This document shows, one piece after another, positions 44,199 to 53,162 of a DNA stretch of 64,000 bases; the stretch's first letter is position 1, and each line of letters starts with the position of its first letter. Made by a program: the position numbers and the translations under genes. The notes below the pieces were generated by a model, which was given only the letters and a program-made list of their open reading frames with translations, had not been told where the DNA came from and did not search any database. The DNA comes from Planctomycetaceae bacterium (GTDB lineage: Bacteria; Planctomycetota; Planctomycetia; Planctomycetales; Planctomycetaceae), in NCBI GenBank assembly GCA_020638955.1, contig JACKHO010000005.1, positions 552,503 to 616,502 of the forward strand. Reading direction: 5' to 3'.

Positions 44199-47162
44199 AT
44201 GACACGGACGAGCGTCTGCATTGCTGCTTTCTGTTTGGCCTCCTTACTCGGGAGTGCGAACATAGCGTCGGCTCAGGCCGTCGACTTCGAACGAGACGTC
44301 GCTCCCGTACTCATTATGCGGTGTCTGGAATGTCATCGCGGCAAGACACCGTCGGGGAATTTGCTGTTGGAGTCGGGCGAAGGATTTGCCCGTGGTGGTG
44401 ACAGTGGGGCCGCAGTTGATGTTGAGCATCCCGAGAAAAGTTATTTGCTCGAACGCGTCCACGCCGTCGAAATGCCGCCCCCGAGTCGAGGGAAGCCGCA
44501 GCCGCTCGCTGCTGCAGAAATTGACGTGCTGACCCGCTGGATTCAGCAGGGAGCGAAGTGGCCGAACGAGCGGAAACTCGACCTGTATGAAAAGTCGAAC
44601 CACGTTCGCGCGGGACGGGACTGGTGGTCGTTGCAACCGGTGGTGCGACCCGAAGTTCCGCAGACTAAGGGACAGGGTAAGTTACATCCTGTTGACGCAT
44701 TCATTCGCCGGCGCCTACAGAAAACCGCCTTTGAACCGGCGCCGCGAGCGTCGCGCGAGGTCCTCATTCGACGTCTGTATGATGACATCCTGGGATTGCC
44801 GCCGAACTTTGACGAAATCGACTGGTTTGTCGAAAGCCAGGATGCACATGCCTGGGAAGAACTTGTGGATGGGGTGTTGGGCTCGCCCCATTATGGCGAG
44901 CGGTGGGCGCGGCATTGGCTGGATGTGGTTCGCTTCGCCGAAACAAGCGGTTACGAACGCGACCAGACCAAGCCCTTTGCCTGGAAGTATCGGGACTGGG
45001 TCATTGACGCGTTGAATAATGACCTGCCGTACGATGAATTCATCATCCAGCAACTGGCCGGTGATGAACTCCCCGAACGGACGAACGACAACCTCATTGC
45101 CACGGGATTTCTCCGACTCGGCACGTGGAACGACGAGCCGAATGATCCTGAAGACTACAAATACGACCGCCTCGAAGACCTTGTGCATTCGACGTCGTCC
45201 GCGTTCCTTGGCCTGACGGTAAAATGTGCCCGCTGCCACGACCACAAGTTTGATCCTATCCCGCAGGATGACTATTACCGCATGGCCGCCATTTTCTGGC
45301 CCGGTGCTATTGCCGCGCGAGACCGGAACTTCCTCGGCGGTCCCAGCGACGAGGAACTACAGGCCAGCGAAGTGCTGGCGTGGACCGACATCACTTCGGT
45401 ACCATCGCCACTGCACGTGCTGAAGAATGGGGAACGCCACAATCCCCTCTACGAAATCGTGCCGGCGTCCCTCTCCTTTCTTCCCGAATCATTCGAAGAA
45501 TTCTCGCCCCCGGCAGAGCAGGCCACAGGCACGCAGCGTCGACTGCACATGGCCCGCTGGATTGCCGACAAACGCAACCCGTTGACGTCGCGGGTCATTG
45601 TGAATCGCATCTGGCAGCATCATTTCGGCGAGGGAATTGTTAGGTCTCCCAACAACTTCGGCTTCACGGGTGATGCTCCGACGCACCCCGAACTGCTCGA
45701 CTGGCTGGCTGCAGAACTCATGGACCACAATTGGAGCCTGAAGCACATTCACAAATTGATTCTCACCTCGGAGACGTATCAGCAGTCGGTTGATCATTCC
45801 CGGTTTGACGAATATGCCGCAGTCGACTCGACGAACCGACTCTGGTGGCGGGCGAATCGTCGTCGGCGTGATGCCGAGTCGCTGCGAGATGCATTGCTCG
45901 ACTCCGCCGGTGAACTCGATGTGCGACAGGGCGGCCCGAGTTTTGTGCCGACTGTGAGCAAAGAGGCGTTGGAAGGACTCTCCCGCCGCGATGCAGCCTG
46001 GTCTCCTTCTCCACCGGAAGAACAGAAACGCCGCAGCATTTACACGTTTATCCAGCGCAGTTTGTTGCCACCTTTGATGACGACGTTTGACCTGTGCGAC
46101 TCGACTTTGCCCTGTGGTCAACGGAACGTGACCACTGTCGCACCGCAAGCGTTGTCGATGCTCAACAATCAGTTCATTCACGACCGAGCCGAAGCACTGG
46201 CGGAGACGACGTGTGAGAACGAGGAGACTGACGAGCAGCGTGTTCAGGCGATTTGGCGAGCAACATTGCGGCGCAATCCTCACCCCTGGGAAGTCAAAGC
46301 GGCCATGCAGCACGTGCGGGAACAATCGAAGCGATTCGCCGAGTTGAAAGAGAATCCACAACCAGTGGAGTCACCACCGGTCGACACGAAACAGGGACTC
46401 GTATTGTCGCTCGATGCAAGTAAAGGAGTCGAGCAAGACGACTCGGGCCGCGTTATTCGGTGGCTTGATCAAAGCGGGCAAGGACATCATGCCGAACAGA
46501 TGCAATCGGAACACCGACCATCCATTAAGCCGAGGGGCGTTGGCGACGTACCGTCTCTTCACTTCGATGGTGCGGCGAAGTTCCTTTCTGTCGCTGGTTC
46601 GTTACTGGAGCAGCCGGAGTGCACAATGATCGCGGTTGTGTCTGACGAGGGGCCGACGGGGCATCGTGAAATCCTGTCGAACTGGAACCGCGAACAGAAT
46701 GTGGGGACCTCGGTGTTTCTCGGGCTGACAGCAGAGAATCAGGTCCGCTGGTCGGACGACTTCGCCAATGCGGGAGGCATTGAGGAACGGAATCGACCGT
46801 TTGTCATTTGTGCCACGAATGGTCCCGACGGGGCGTATGTTTTTCAGAATCTTGCACAAATTGGTGCGAGGTCGACGTCACTCTCCGCGCGGAAGCTCGA
46901 CACGCCGTGGGTAATTGGTCAGCAGGGGAACATTCAGGGGGAATACTGGCACGGTCACATCGCCGCCCTGAAAGTTTACAATCGACCGCTGAATGACGCG
47001 GAACGAACTGCCGTTTGTGCAGACCTCATGCAGCGGTACCAAATTTCGGACGCCATTCCGTATCAGGAAAACGAAGTCGCCGCCCGCTCGCCGGAAGTGC
47101 TCGCCTGGGCGTCGCTGTGCGTGGTGTTGTTCAATTCGAATGAGTTTATTTATGTCGACTAA
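44199..47162 (+). CDS. DUF1549/DUF1553 protein with cytochrome-type motif and inserted LamG domain
   Basis: This 987-residue protein follows the planctomycete 'PSCyt1-PSD1' plan. It has a signal peptide and VLIMRCLECHRG, a CxxCH c-type haem motif. DUF1549 (HPVDAFIRRRLQKTAFEPAP..., the conserved YGERWARHWLDVVRFAET block) and DUF1553 (PLTSRVIVNRIWQHHFGEGIV, QALSMLNNQFIHDRAEALA) follow. Within the C-terminal part of DUF1553 a ~200-residue LamG/concanavalin-like domain is inserted (about residues 750-960: GLVLSLDASKG, IRWLDQSGQGHHA, LHFDGAAKFLSV). The family's terminal LFNSNEFIYVD is kept. The function is unknown; families of this type are thought to act in polysaccharide-related pathways. It overlaps the following DUF1501 gene by 11 bases. 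Start choice between 44148, 44193 and 44199 is uncertain; 44199 gives a typical signal peptide. Confidence 0.88.
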   Translation: MTRTSVCIAAFCLASLLGSANIASAQAVDFERDVAPVLIMRCLECHRGKTPSGNLLLESGEGFARGGDSGAAVDVEHPEKSYLLERVHAVEMPPPSRGKPQPLAAAEIDVLTRWIQQGAKWPNERKLDLYEKSNHVRAGRDWWSLQPVVRPEVPQTKGQGKLHPVDAFIRRRLQKTAFEPAPRASREVLIRRLYDDILGLPPNFDEIDWFVESQDAHAWEELVDGVLGSPHYGERWARHWLDVVRFAETSGYERDQTKPFAWKYRDWVIDALNNDLPYDEFIIQQLAGDELPERTNDNLIATGFLRLGTWNDEPNDPEDYKYDRLEDLVHSTSSAFLGLTVKCARCHDHKFDPIPQDDYYRMAAIFWPGAIAARDRNFLGGPSDEELQASEVLAWTDITSVPSPLHVLKNGERHNPLYEIVPASLSFLPESFEEFSPPAEQATGTQRRLHMARWIADKRNPLTSRVIVNRIWQHHFGEGIVRSPNNFGFTGDAPTHPELLDWLAAELMDHNWSLKHIHKLILTSETYQQSVDHSRFDEYAAVDSTNRLWWRANRRRRDAESLRDALLDSAGELDVRQGGPSFVPTVSKEALEGLSRRDAAWSPSPPEEQKRRSIYTFIQRSLLPPLMTTFDLCDSTLPCGQRNVTTVAPQALSMLNNQFIHDRAEALAETTCENEETDEQRVQAIWRATLRRNPHPWEVKAAMQHVREQSKRFAELKENPQPVESPPVDTKQGLVLSLDASKGVEQDDSGRVIRWLDQSGQGHHAEQMQSEHRPSIKPRGVGDVPSLHFDGAAKFLSVAGSLLEQPECTMIAVVSDEGPTGHREILSNWNREQNVGTSVFLGLTAENQVRWSDDFANAGGIEERNRPFVICATNGPDGAYVFQNLAQIGARSTSLSARKLDTPWVIGQQGNIQGEYWHGHIAALKVYNRPLNDAERTAVCADLMQRYQISDAIPYQENEVAARSPEVLAWASLCVVLFNSNEFIYVD

Positions 47163-48618
47163 CTTCCGCCCTTACCGTTCTGTTGCAAATGCGTTTCCGT
47201 GCGGAAACTCCCGCCGGGAATTCGTCTGGCAAATGGGATGTGGTTTCGCCGGACTGGCACTTGGCTCGCTGTTGTCGCAGGACCGTTTCTTTGACCGCCA
47301 TTTGCACGCGGCCGATTCCGTTGCCCAGCCGCCGCAACTGCTCACCAAAGCGAAGTCGTGTATTTTCCTGACCATGAACGGCGCCCCGAGTCAGGTCGAC
47401 ACGTTTGACTACAAGCCCGAGTTGGAAAAGTACGCGGGAAAACCATTGCCCGAAGGGAAGAACTACATCAACAGCGGCGGTCGTAAAGTCGGTTACCTCA
47501 CCCCTGCGTGGCGGCCATTTCGTCCAGGTGGCGAAAGCGGATTGCTCATTTCCGATTACTTCCCCCACGTGCGCGAGCACGCCGACAAGCTGGCCGTCAT
47601 CAATTCCTGTCACACCGACAGCCACGCGCACGGTTCGGCACTCGTGCAAATGAACACCGGTAAGACGTTCATTGGACGCCCGTCGCTGGGTGCTTGGTGC
47701 GTGTATGGCCTCGGAACAGAAAACCAAAGCCTGCCGGGGTACGTCGTCATTCTCGACAAACGCGGCGGGCCCATTAGTGGACAGCCCAATTGGTCGAGCG
47801 GATTCATGCCGGCCAACTACCAGGGAACGCTGTTTCGCCCTACGGGTGATCCCATTCTCGATTTGCGTGGGCCAGAACATATCAACCGCGTCAGTCAGCG
47901 GAGTCAGCTCGATTTACTGGAGCGACTGAATCAGGCACACATGGAACAGCGACGCGGCGGAAGCGAACTCGCCGCCCGGATTGCAAGTTATGAACTTGCC
48001 TACCGCATGCAGGCCGAGGCTCCCGAGGCGGTCGACCTGAGCCAGGAGACCGAAGAAACACAACGCATGTACGGCATTGGCGAACAACCGACCGACGAAT
48101 ACGGCCGCAACTGCCTGGTCGCGCGGCGGCTCGTCGAACGTGGCGTGCGGTTCGTGCAACTTTACTCCGGCGGCGGGCACCTCGAGGAAACGTGGGATGC
48201 TCATGAAAGCATTGAAAAGAACCACGGTCGGCACGCAGCGGAAATTGACCGTCCCATTGCCGCACTGCTGACCGACCTCGAACAACGCGGGCTGCTCGAC
48301 GAAACGCTCATTGTCTGGGGTGGCGAGTTTGGTCGCATGCCGTTCAGCGAAGGGAAAGACGCGCCCGGCCGCAACCACAATCCCTATGGCTATTCGATGT
48401 GGCTGGCCGGGGCCGGCGTTCGCGGCGGAATGAAATACGGCGAGACCGATGAATTCGGTTTCGAAGCGGTAGTGAATCGAGTGCATCTCCACGATTTGCA
48501 CGCGACCATTCTGCACTTAATGGGACTCGACCACGAACAATTGACGTATTTTTACCAAGGCCGGAATGAGAGCCTCACCGATGTCGGTGGTCGTGTGGTG
48601 ACGGACATTCTCGCCTGA
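47152..48618 (+). CDS. DUF1501 protein, partner of the DUF1553 protein
   Basis: The 488-residue protein belongs to DUF1501, a large planctomycete family with an alkaline phosphatase-like fold. The N-terminus NSRREFVWQMGCGFAG has the twin-arginine pattern and points to Tat export. Later blocks include CIFLTMNGAPSQVDTFDYKP, SCHTDSHAHGSALVQMNTG, HLEETWDAHESIEKNH, LIVWGGEFGRMPF and GRNHNPYGYSMWLAGAGVRGG. The longer frame to 46993 is not coding; ATG 47152 overlaps the previous gene's last 11 bases, as is usual for these pairs, and indicates translational coupling. The pair is very common in planctomycetes and probably works together on an unknown substrate. Confidence 0.92.
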   Translation: MSTNFRPYRSVANAFPCGNSRREFVWQMGCGFAGLALGSLLSQDRFFDRHLHAADSVAQPPQLLTKAKSCIFLTMNGAPSQVDTFDYKPELEKYAGKPLPEGKNYINSGGRKVGYLTPAWRPFRPGGESGLLISDYFPHVREHADKLAVINSCHTDSHAHGSALVQMNTGKTFIGRPSLGAWCVYGLGTENQSLPGYVVILDKRGGPISGQPNWSSGFMPANYQGTLFRPTGDPILDLRGPEHINRVSQRSQLDLLERLNQAHMEQRRGGSELAARIASYELAYRMQAEAPEAVDLSQETEETQRMYGIGEQPTDEYGRNCLVARRLVERGVRFVQLYSGGGHLEETWDAHESIEKNHGRHAAEIDRPIAALLTDLEQRGLLDETLIVWGGEFGRMPFSEGKDAPGRNHNPYGYSMWLAGAGVRGGMKYGETDEFGFEAVVNRVHLHDLHATILHLMGLDHEQLTYFYQGRNESLTDVGGRVVTDILA

Positions 48619-48684
48619 TCGCAATACTCTTGCGTCATCGAATTTGTGCTGGACTGATTCCCGGCAAACGCACATCATGCGGGG

Positions 48685-50805
48685 ATGCGTAATCAGCCGG
48701 TGCCTGTGTATGCCCCTGACCTCGACGAGCGTCTTATTGATGCCGACGGGCCGGGGACGCGGTTTGCGCTGTTGGGACTCATTTTCCTGCTGCCGTTGGT
48801 CGTCATTTGCGGGCGGCTGGCGTATGTGCAGGTGGGGCTGAACGAGTATTACATCGACGCTTGGGAAACGGTGGAGAAAATCCAGGAGCCGATTCCGGCG
48901 CGCGATGGTCGCATTCTCTCGGCAGATGGTCTCGTGCTGGCCGACGTGCGTCCTCAGTTTGACTTGGAAGTCAACTACCGCTGGTTGGAGGAACCGTCCA
49001 ATGAGACGTGGCTGCGGGGCGAAGCGCGGGGGCGTCTCACGCGCAGTCAACGTCGGAGTCAGCAGGAAGTGGACCGGGCCATTGCCGAAGTGCTTTCAGA
49101 GAAGGAGGAACTCTGGTCGCGACTGTCGGAGCAGTTTGCCATTCCAGGCGGCGAGATGTCCGACCAGCGTGGGCGAATTCAAAACCGTGTCGAACGGATG
49201 GTTGCCTCCGTCGAACAACGCCGCGAACGTAAGCAGCGGGATGATGAAGTTCAGCAGCTGAACTGGAAAGAGGGCGCCGTAGGAATTTGGAAAACGCTCG
49301 TCCATGAGCTGACAACTTCACCCCGCCGACGCGATGAACCGGTCATTCTCCGTGAAGAAGTTTCTTCGCATGTGGTGCTGAGCGACATTACGAGTGAACA
49401 GGCCGCGCTGTTGCAGTCGTTGCCGAGTCACTTTCCGGGAGTCACGGTTCGAGTGGCCAAGACTCGCGTTTATCCCGAGAAGGAACTTGCATTGCACGTG
49501 TTGGGCATTCGTCGACGTCGCGATGGTGAGCGGCAAAGTCGGGGAGAGAACGGAGTCGAACTGGCGTATGACCGAGTTCTCACGGGTCGTTCCGGCGTCA
49601 AGGAATTCGAGCAGGATCGACACGGAGAAATCCTGGGTGAAACGGTCCTCGCTGAACCGGTGGACGGCGAAGACGTCGTCCTGACCCTCGACGCCAAACT
49701 GCAAAAGGCAGCGGAACGATTGCTCGAGCGCACATTGCAAAGTCCTCAGGGAGACTCAGCATTTGCGGGGCGTCCACCCATGGGCGGTGCGATTGCAGCC
49801 ATCGACGTACGCACGGGAGAAATGCTGGTCATGGCGTCGGGGCCGAGTGTGTCGCAAGACGTAATGCTCGCCCCCAGTACTGAGCAGTGGGACAGGATTC
49901 AGCATGACGTGAGACGTCCGTTGTTTAATCGTGTCACACAGGGGGCCGTGGCTCCCGGTTCAACATTCACGCTGCTGAGTAGCATCGCACTCCTGCAGAA
50001 CAAAACGTTCGCCCCCAATGAAGATTTCTTCTGTCAGGGGTATTTGTCGTCGCCCGATCAGTATCGGTGCGCATTGTTCATCAAACATGGTGTCGGTCAT
50101 GGCCAGTTGACGCTCCCCGACGCCATTGCCCAGTCGTGCAACGTTTACTTCTTTGAGGCGGGACGTCGCATGGGACCAACGCCGCTGGTCCTCTGGGCTC
50201 AGCGTTTCGGATTCGGCCAGCCCACGGGAATTGACTTGCCGGGGGAAGCGTCGGGCCACTTGCCGAATCCGTTTCATCTGGAAGAGCGCGAGCAATGGCA
50301 CTCCGGAATGACACTGCAACTCGCCATTGGACAGGGAACATTGACCACCACTCCGCTGCAGTTACTGCGGTTCACGGCGGTGCTGGCGAATGGCGGAACA
50401 CTCATTACGCCCCGGCTTGTCCGTTCGCATTCCGATGCCAATGCATCTGAGGCAAACGCCGCGGCACTCCTGGAGCCGGAGTTTGCTCCGCAGGTCGCTC
50501 AAATGAATGAGGAAACATTGAAGGTCCTGCGAGAAGGAATGCAGCTGGCGATCACGCATCCTCAGGGGACGGCCCAGCTCGCGTACGAAAATGAATTGCC
50601 GTGTGCGGGAAAGGCGGGGACTGCTCAGACGGGTGGGGACCGTCCTGATCACGCCTGGTTTGTCGGCTATACCCCCATCGAAAATCCTCGCGTGGCGTTT
50701 GTGGTGTTTCTGGAGCAGGGTGGCAGTGGATCAGAAGTCGCGGCACCAATCGCGCGCGAGTTTCTCATCGAACTCGCGCAGGCGGGATACATTCCGCTCG
50801 ACTGA
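48685..50805 (+). CDS. PBP2-like penicillin-binding protein with altered SxxK motif
   Basis: The 706-residue protein has the class B PBP plan: one membrane helix (about residues 28-48), an N-terminal dimerisation domain starting QEPIPARDGRILSADG, and a transpeptidase domain from about 330. In the transpeptidase, the nucleophile region reads APGSTFTLLSS: Ser 426 is present, but the SxxK lysine is Thr 429 (codon ACG at 49969). The second motif SCN (484-486) is intact, and the third is KAGT (643-646) instead of KTGT. PBP2 enzymes cross-link peptidoglycan during elongation and need the SxxK lysine for acylation. Either this protein is inactive, or the codon differs from AAG by a single base error. 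No mreB or rodA is adjacent; an M19 dipeptidase follows 108 bp downstream. The central loop (about residues 140-230) is highly charged, with coiled-coil character. Confidence 0.87.
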   Translation: MRNQPVPVYAPDLDERLIDADGPGTRFALLGLIFLLPLVVICGRLAYVQVGLNEYYIDAWETVEKIQEPIPARDGRILSADGLVLADVRPQFDLEVNYRWLEEPSNETWLRGEARGRLTRSQRRSQQEVDRAIAEVLSEKEELWSRLSEQFAIPGGEMSDQRGRIQNRVERMVASVEQRRERKQRDDEVQQLNWKEGAVGIWKTLVHELTTSPRRRDEPVILREEVSSHVVLSDITSEQAALLQSLPSHFPGVTVRVAKTRVYPEKELALHVLGIRRRRDGERQSRGENGVELAYDRVLTGRSGVKEFEQDRHGEILGETVLAEPVDGEDVVLTLDAKLQKAAERLLERTLQSPQGDSAFAGRPPMGGAIAAIDVRTGEMLVMASGPSVSQDVMLAPSTEQWDRIQHDVRRPLFNRVTQGAVAPGSTFTLLSSIALLQNKTFAPNEDFFCQGYLSSPDQYRCALFIKHGVGHGQLTLPDAIAQSCNVYFFEAGRRMGPTPLVLWAQRFGFGQPTGIDLPGEASGHLPNPFHLEEREQWHSGMTLQLAIGQGTLTTTPLQLLRFTAVLANGGTLITPRLVRSHSDANASEANAAALLEPEFAPQVAQMNEETLKVLREGMQLAITHPQGTAQLAYENELPCAGKAGTAQTGGDRPDHAWFVGYTPIENPRVAFVVFLEQGGSGSEVAAPIAREFLIELAQAGYIPLD

Positions 50806-50913
50806 CGCGCGGACGACGCGGCGAATTTCCTGCGTCTTTCTTGCAATTTGCGGGGCGAACGTTGAAATGAAGCAACATGGTCCTCACTGCTTCATCAAAC
50901 CCGCCGTGCTGTT

Positions 50914-51987
50914 ATGCTCATCTTTGACGCCCACCTCGACTTGGCCTGGAATGCTGTGGAATGGAATCGCGACCTGGAATTGCCCATTGAAGAGGTCCGA
51001 CTCTTCGAGAAGCAGTACACCGATATCGTTCCCGGCGACTGCACCATTACTTATCCAGAAATGCAGCGGGGGAATTTGGGGCTGGTCGTCGCCACGCTGT
51101 TGCCGCGACTGCATCGCAAGGAAAAGCCGCTCACATTTTATCAGTCGCGCGAGTCGGCTTATGCGGCGTCGTATGGGCAGTTGGCTTATTACCGCAGCAT
51201 GACGGCCAAGGGCGTGCTGAAGCCGCTGCCGACCGGGGCTGCCGTGGCAAAGCACTGCAATGTCTGGCAGGAATTCCTTAAGGGGAACGGCGAACGACCG
51301 CCCATTGGATACGTTCTGAGCATGGAAGGCGCTCCGCCCATTCTGTTCCCCGAACAGGTCGATGAGTGGTACGCCGCTGGCCTGCGAATTGTGGGACCGG
51401 CACACTATGGTCCGAACGAATACTGCCACGGCACCGGAAGTTTCGGCGGCCTCACTGCGGACGGCAAACAGCTGCTAAAAGAAATGGACCGCGTCGGGCT
51501 GTTGCTGGATGCCACGCACCTGGCAGACGAATCATTCTGGGAAGCACTCGACATTTACACCGGACCTGTGCTGGCGAGTCATCATAACTGCCGCAGCCTC
51601 GTCCCCGGCGATCGTCAGTTGACCGACGAACAAATCAAAGCCCTCGCGGAGCGCGGCGCCGTCATTGGTGCCGCGTTCGACAACTGGATGCTGCTGCCCG
51701 GATTCAAAAAGTACGTCACGCCACCAGAGGACGTGTTGCTGTCACGTGTGGTTGACCACATTGAACACGTCTGCCAGTTGACCGGCAGCGTGCGTCACAG
51801 CGGCATTGGCACCGATTTGGACGGCGGATTCGGTCGCGAACAATCACCCGGTGATTTGAATACCATCGCGGACGTGCAGAGAATTGCGACCATTCTCTCC
51901 GACCGCGGATTCTCCGACGACGACATCAACCGCATTATGCACCAGAACTTTGTGGACTTCTTTGTGAAGCATTTGCCGAGTGTCTAG
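50914..51987 (+). CDS. Membrane dipeptidase-like zinc enzyme (peptidase M19)
   Basis: The 357-residue protein is a renal-dipeptidase-type (M19) TIM-barrel amidohydrolase that hydrolyses dipeptides, often with D-residues. Zinc-site residues are visible: FDAHLD at the N-terminus, the Glu in SMEGAPP, the His in LDATHLADESFW, the His pair in LASHHNCRSL and the Asp in GIGTDLDGGFG. There is no signal peptide, so it should act in the cytoplasm, although family members elsewhere are anchored. It follows the PBP2-like gene in the same direction by 108 bp, which could reflect peptidoglycan peptide turnover, but co-transcription is not certain. Confidence 0.88.
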   Translation: MLIFDAHLDLAWNAVEWNRDLELPIEEVRLFEKQYTDIVPGDCTITYPEMQRGNLGLVVATLLPRLHRKEKPLTFYQSRESAYAASYGQLAYYRSMTAKGVLKPLPTGAAVAKHCNVWQEFLKGNGERPPIGYVLSMEGAPPILFPEQVDEWYAAGLRIVGPAHYGPNEYCHGTGSFGGLTADGKQLLKEMDRVGLLLDATHLADESFWEALDIYTGPVLASHHNCRSLVPGDRQLTDEQIKALAERGAVIGAAFDNWMLLPGFKKYVTPPEDVLLSRVVDHIEHVCQLTGSVRHSGIGTDLDGGFGREQSPGDLNTIADVQRIATILSDRGFSDDDINRIMHQNFVDFFVKHLPSV

Positions 51988-52096
51988 ACAAATTACCGCA
52001 GGAAACCTCTCCTTGAACAAATCAAGTTGTGCGTGCCGGCATGTACCACCAACCGGTTCCACAGGGTTCCGGCAACCCATCCGTGCAGGCCTTGGC

Positions 52097-52897
52097 TCAT
52101 GTTTCGTCGAGTGGCCTGTCTGACTTGTTCCGACTCTTTTGTTGCTTTGCCTCGTTGCGTACATAGTCAGGTGCCCCGTATGAGTCCAGAGGCCATGCTA
52201 CGTCCGCGCGAAACTGGACGTAGAATTCCATGAATTTCGAGAGTGATTCGAATTCACGTTCCACGTATCCTTCGGCGTATTTCCACCAGCCAACATGGCC
52301 GTCAGGATGGAGTAGTAGCTGGTCTCCATTCCTGGCAGAGTAGATTGCCAGCGAATTCTTCCAATCGTCGTAGTTGTCAATTATCTCTTCCTGCCAATCC
52401 TCGGTGAGGAGCATCCAATCGTCATCCGCCGCGACGAATCTGCCGGAGACCAAAAAGTCTTCCGCAAGTCCGCAAAAATTCATTGCGAACGCCAAGAAAA
52501 GCGATTTTGATGAGAACCCGGCTGAATCGAGTCGTGCCTGGATCAGATTTTCGTCAGGCTGTGGCGGCAGGTAAGCCGACGTACCGACTTTATTGCTGGT
52601 ATGATTGGAATCGAGGCGTAACCAAGATTGTTTGTCCTCGCAGAAGATGACAGATACCGGAGTATAGGAACGTAGCTGTTCGCAAAGAGGTTGCAGGTCA
52701 GGATGCTCGATTCGTGACAACCGCTCATTAATTGTGCGCAGTGCGACCGGCTTGACCGAAGTGACAATGTACAGCATCCACGGTGACAATCCAGCTCGTA
52801 CGTCGTCTGGTATTTCCGGCTGTGGCAGGAAGTACTCCGTGGCCGTTGGGCCATCCGGATACGGTGCTTCGTGAACGACGGGCATGTTTGGATTCAT
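52097..52897 (-). CDS. Hypothetical protein, possible SUKH-like C-terminal domain
   Basis: The protein has 266 residues when it starts at ATG 52897; the open frame goes on upstream to 53089 without a better start. The N-terminal half has no recognisable motif. The C-terminal ~100 residues contain RNGDQLLLHPDGHVGWWKYAEG, then FESLSKFMEFYVQ, a pattern that resembles SMI1/KNR4 (SUKH) domains, used in bacterial toxin-immunity proteins. The match is by eye only. No toxin gene is adjacent: the M19 dipeptidase is convergent and the ceramidase fusion is divergent. A weakly related extension of the frame upstream (53089 to 52898) may be leftover coding sequence. Confidence 0.55.
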   Translation of the reverse strand: MNPNMPVVHEAPYPDGPTATEYFLPQPEIPDDVRAGLSPWMLYIVTSVKPVALRTINERLSRIEHPDLQPLCEQLRSYTPVSVIFCEDKQSWLRLDSNHTSNKVGTSAYLPPQPDENLIQARLDSAGFSSKSLFLAFAMNFCGLAEDFLVSGRFVAADDDWMLLTEDWQEEIIDNYDDWKNSLAIYSARNGDQLLLHPDGHVGWWKYAEGYVEREFESLSKFMEFYVQFRADVAWPLDSYGAPDYVRNEAKQQKSRNKSDRPLDET

Positions 52898-53162
52898 AAC
52901 GGAATCTCGACTGCAGTCATGTTTGGGCGGGAAAAGGTGTCCGCGAACCACCGCCCAACGGACTTCGACGATCTGCTTGACGTGGATATGGGGAACTCCT
53001 ACCAGAGAGCATACCCTCTCCATCAGTCGTCCACTATCCGTAGGGACCTTGGGACCTTCACACGAGAATTGAGAGGCATTCGTACACACTGACTGGAAAT
53101 GAGACCTGTCGAGAGATCACAATTCCTTCTTGCCGTCTTCGAATTGCAGTTGGAGTGTTGTG

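Noticed and set aside
45489..46361. 290-codon open frame on the minus strand
   Set aside because: It is antisense to the DUF1549/1553 gene; the sense protein has strong family motifs.
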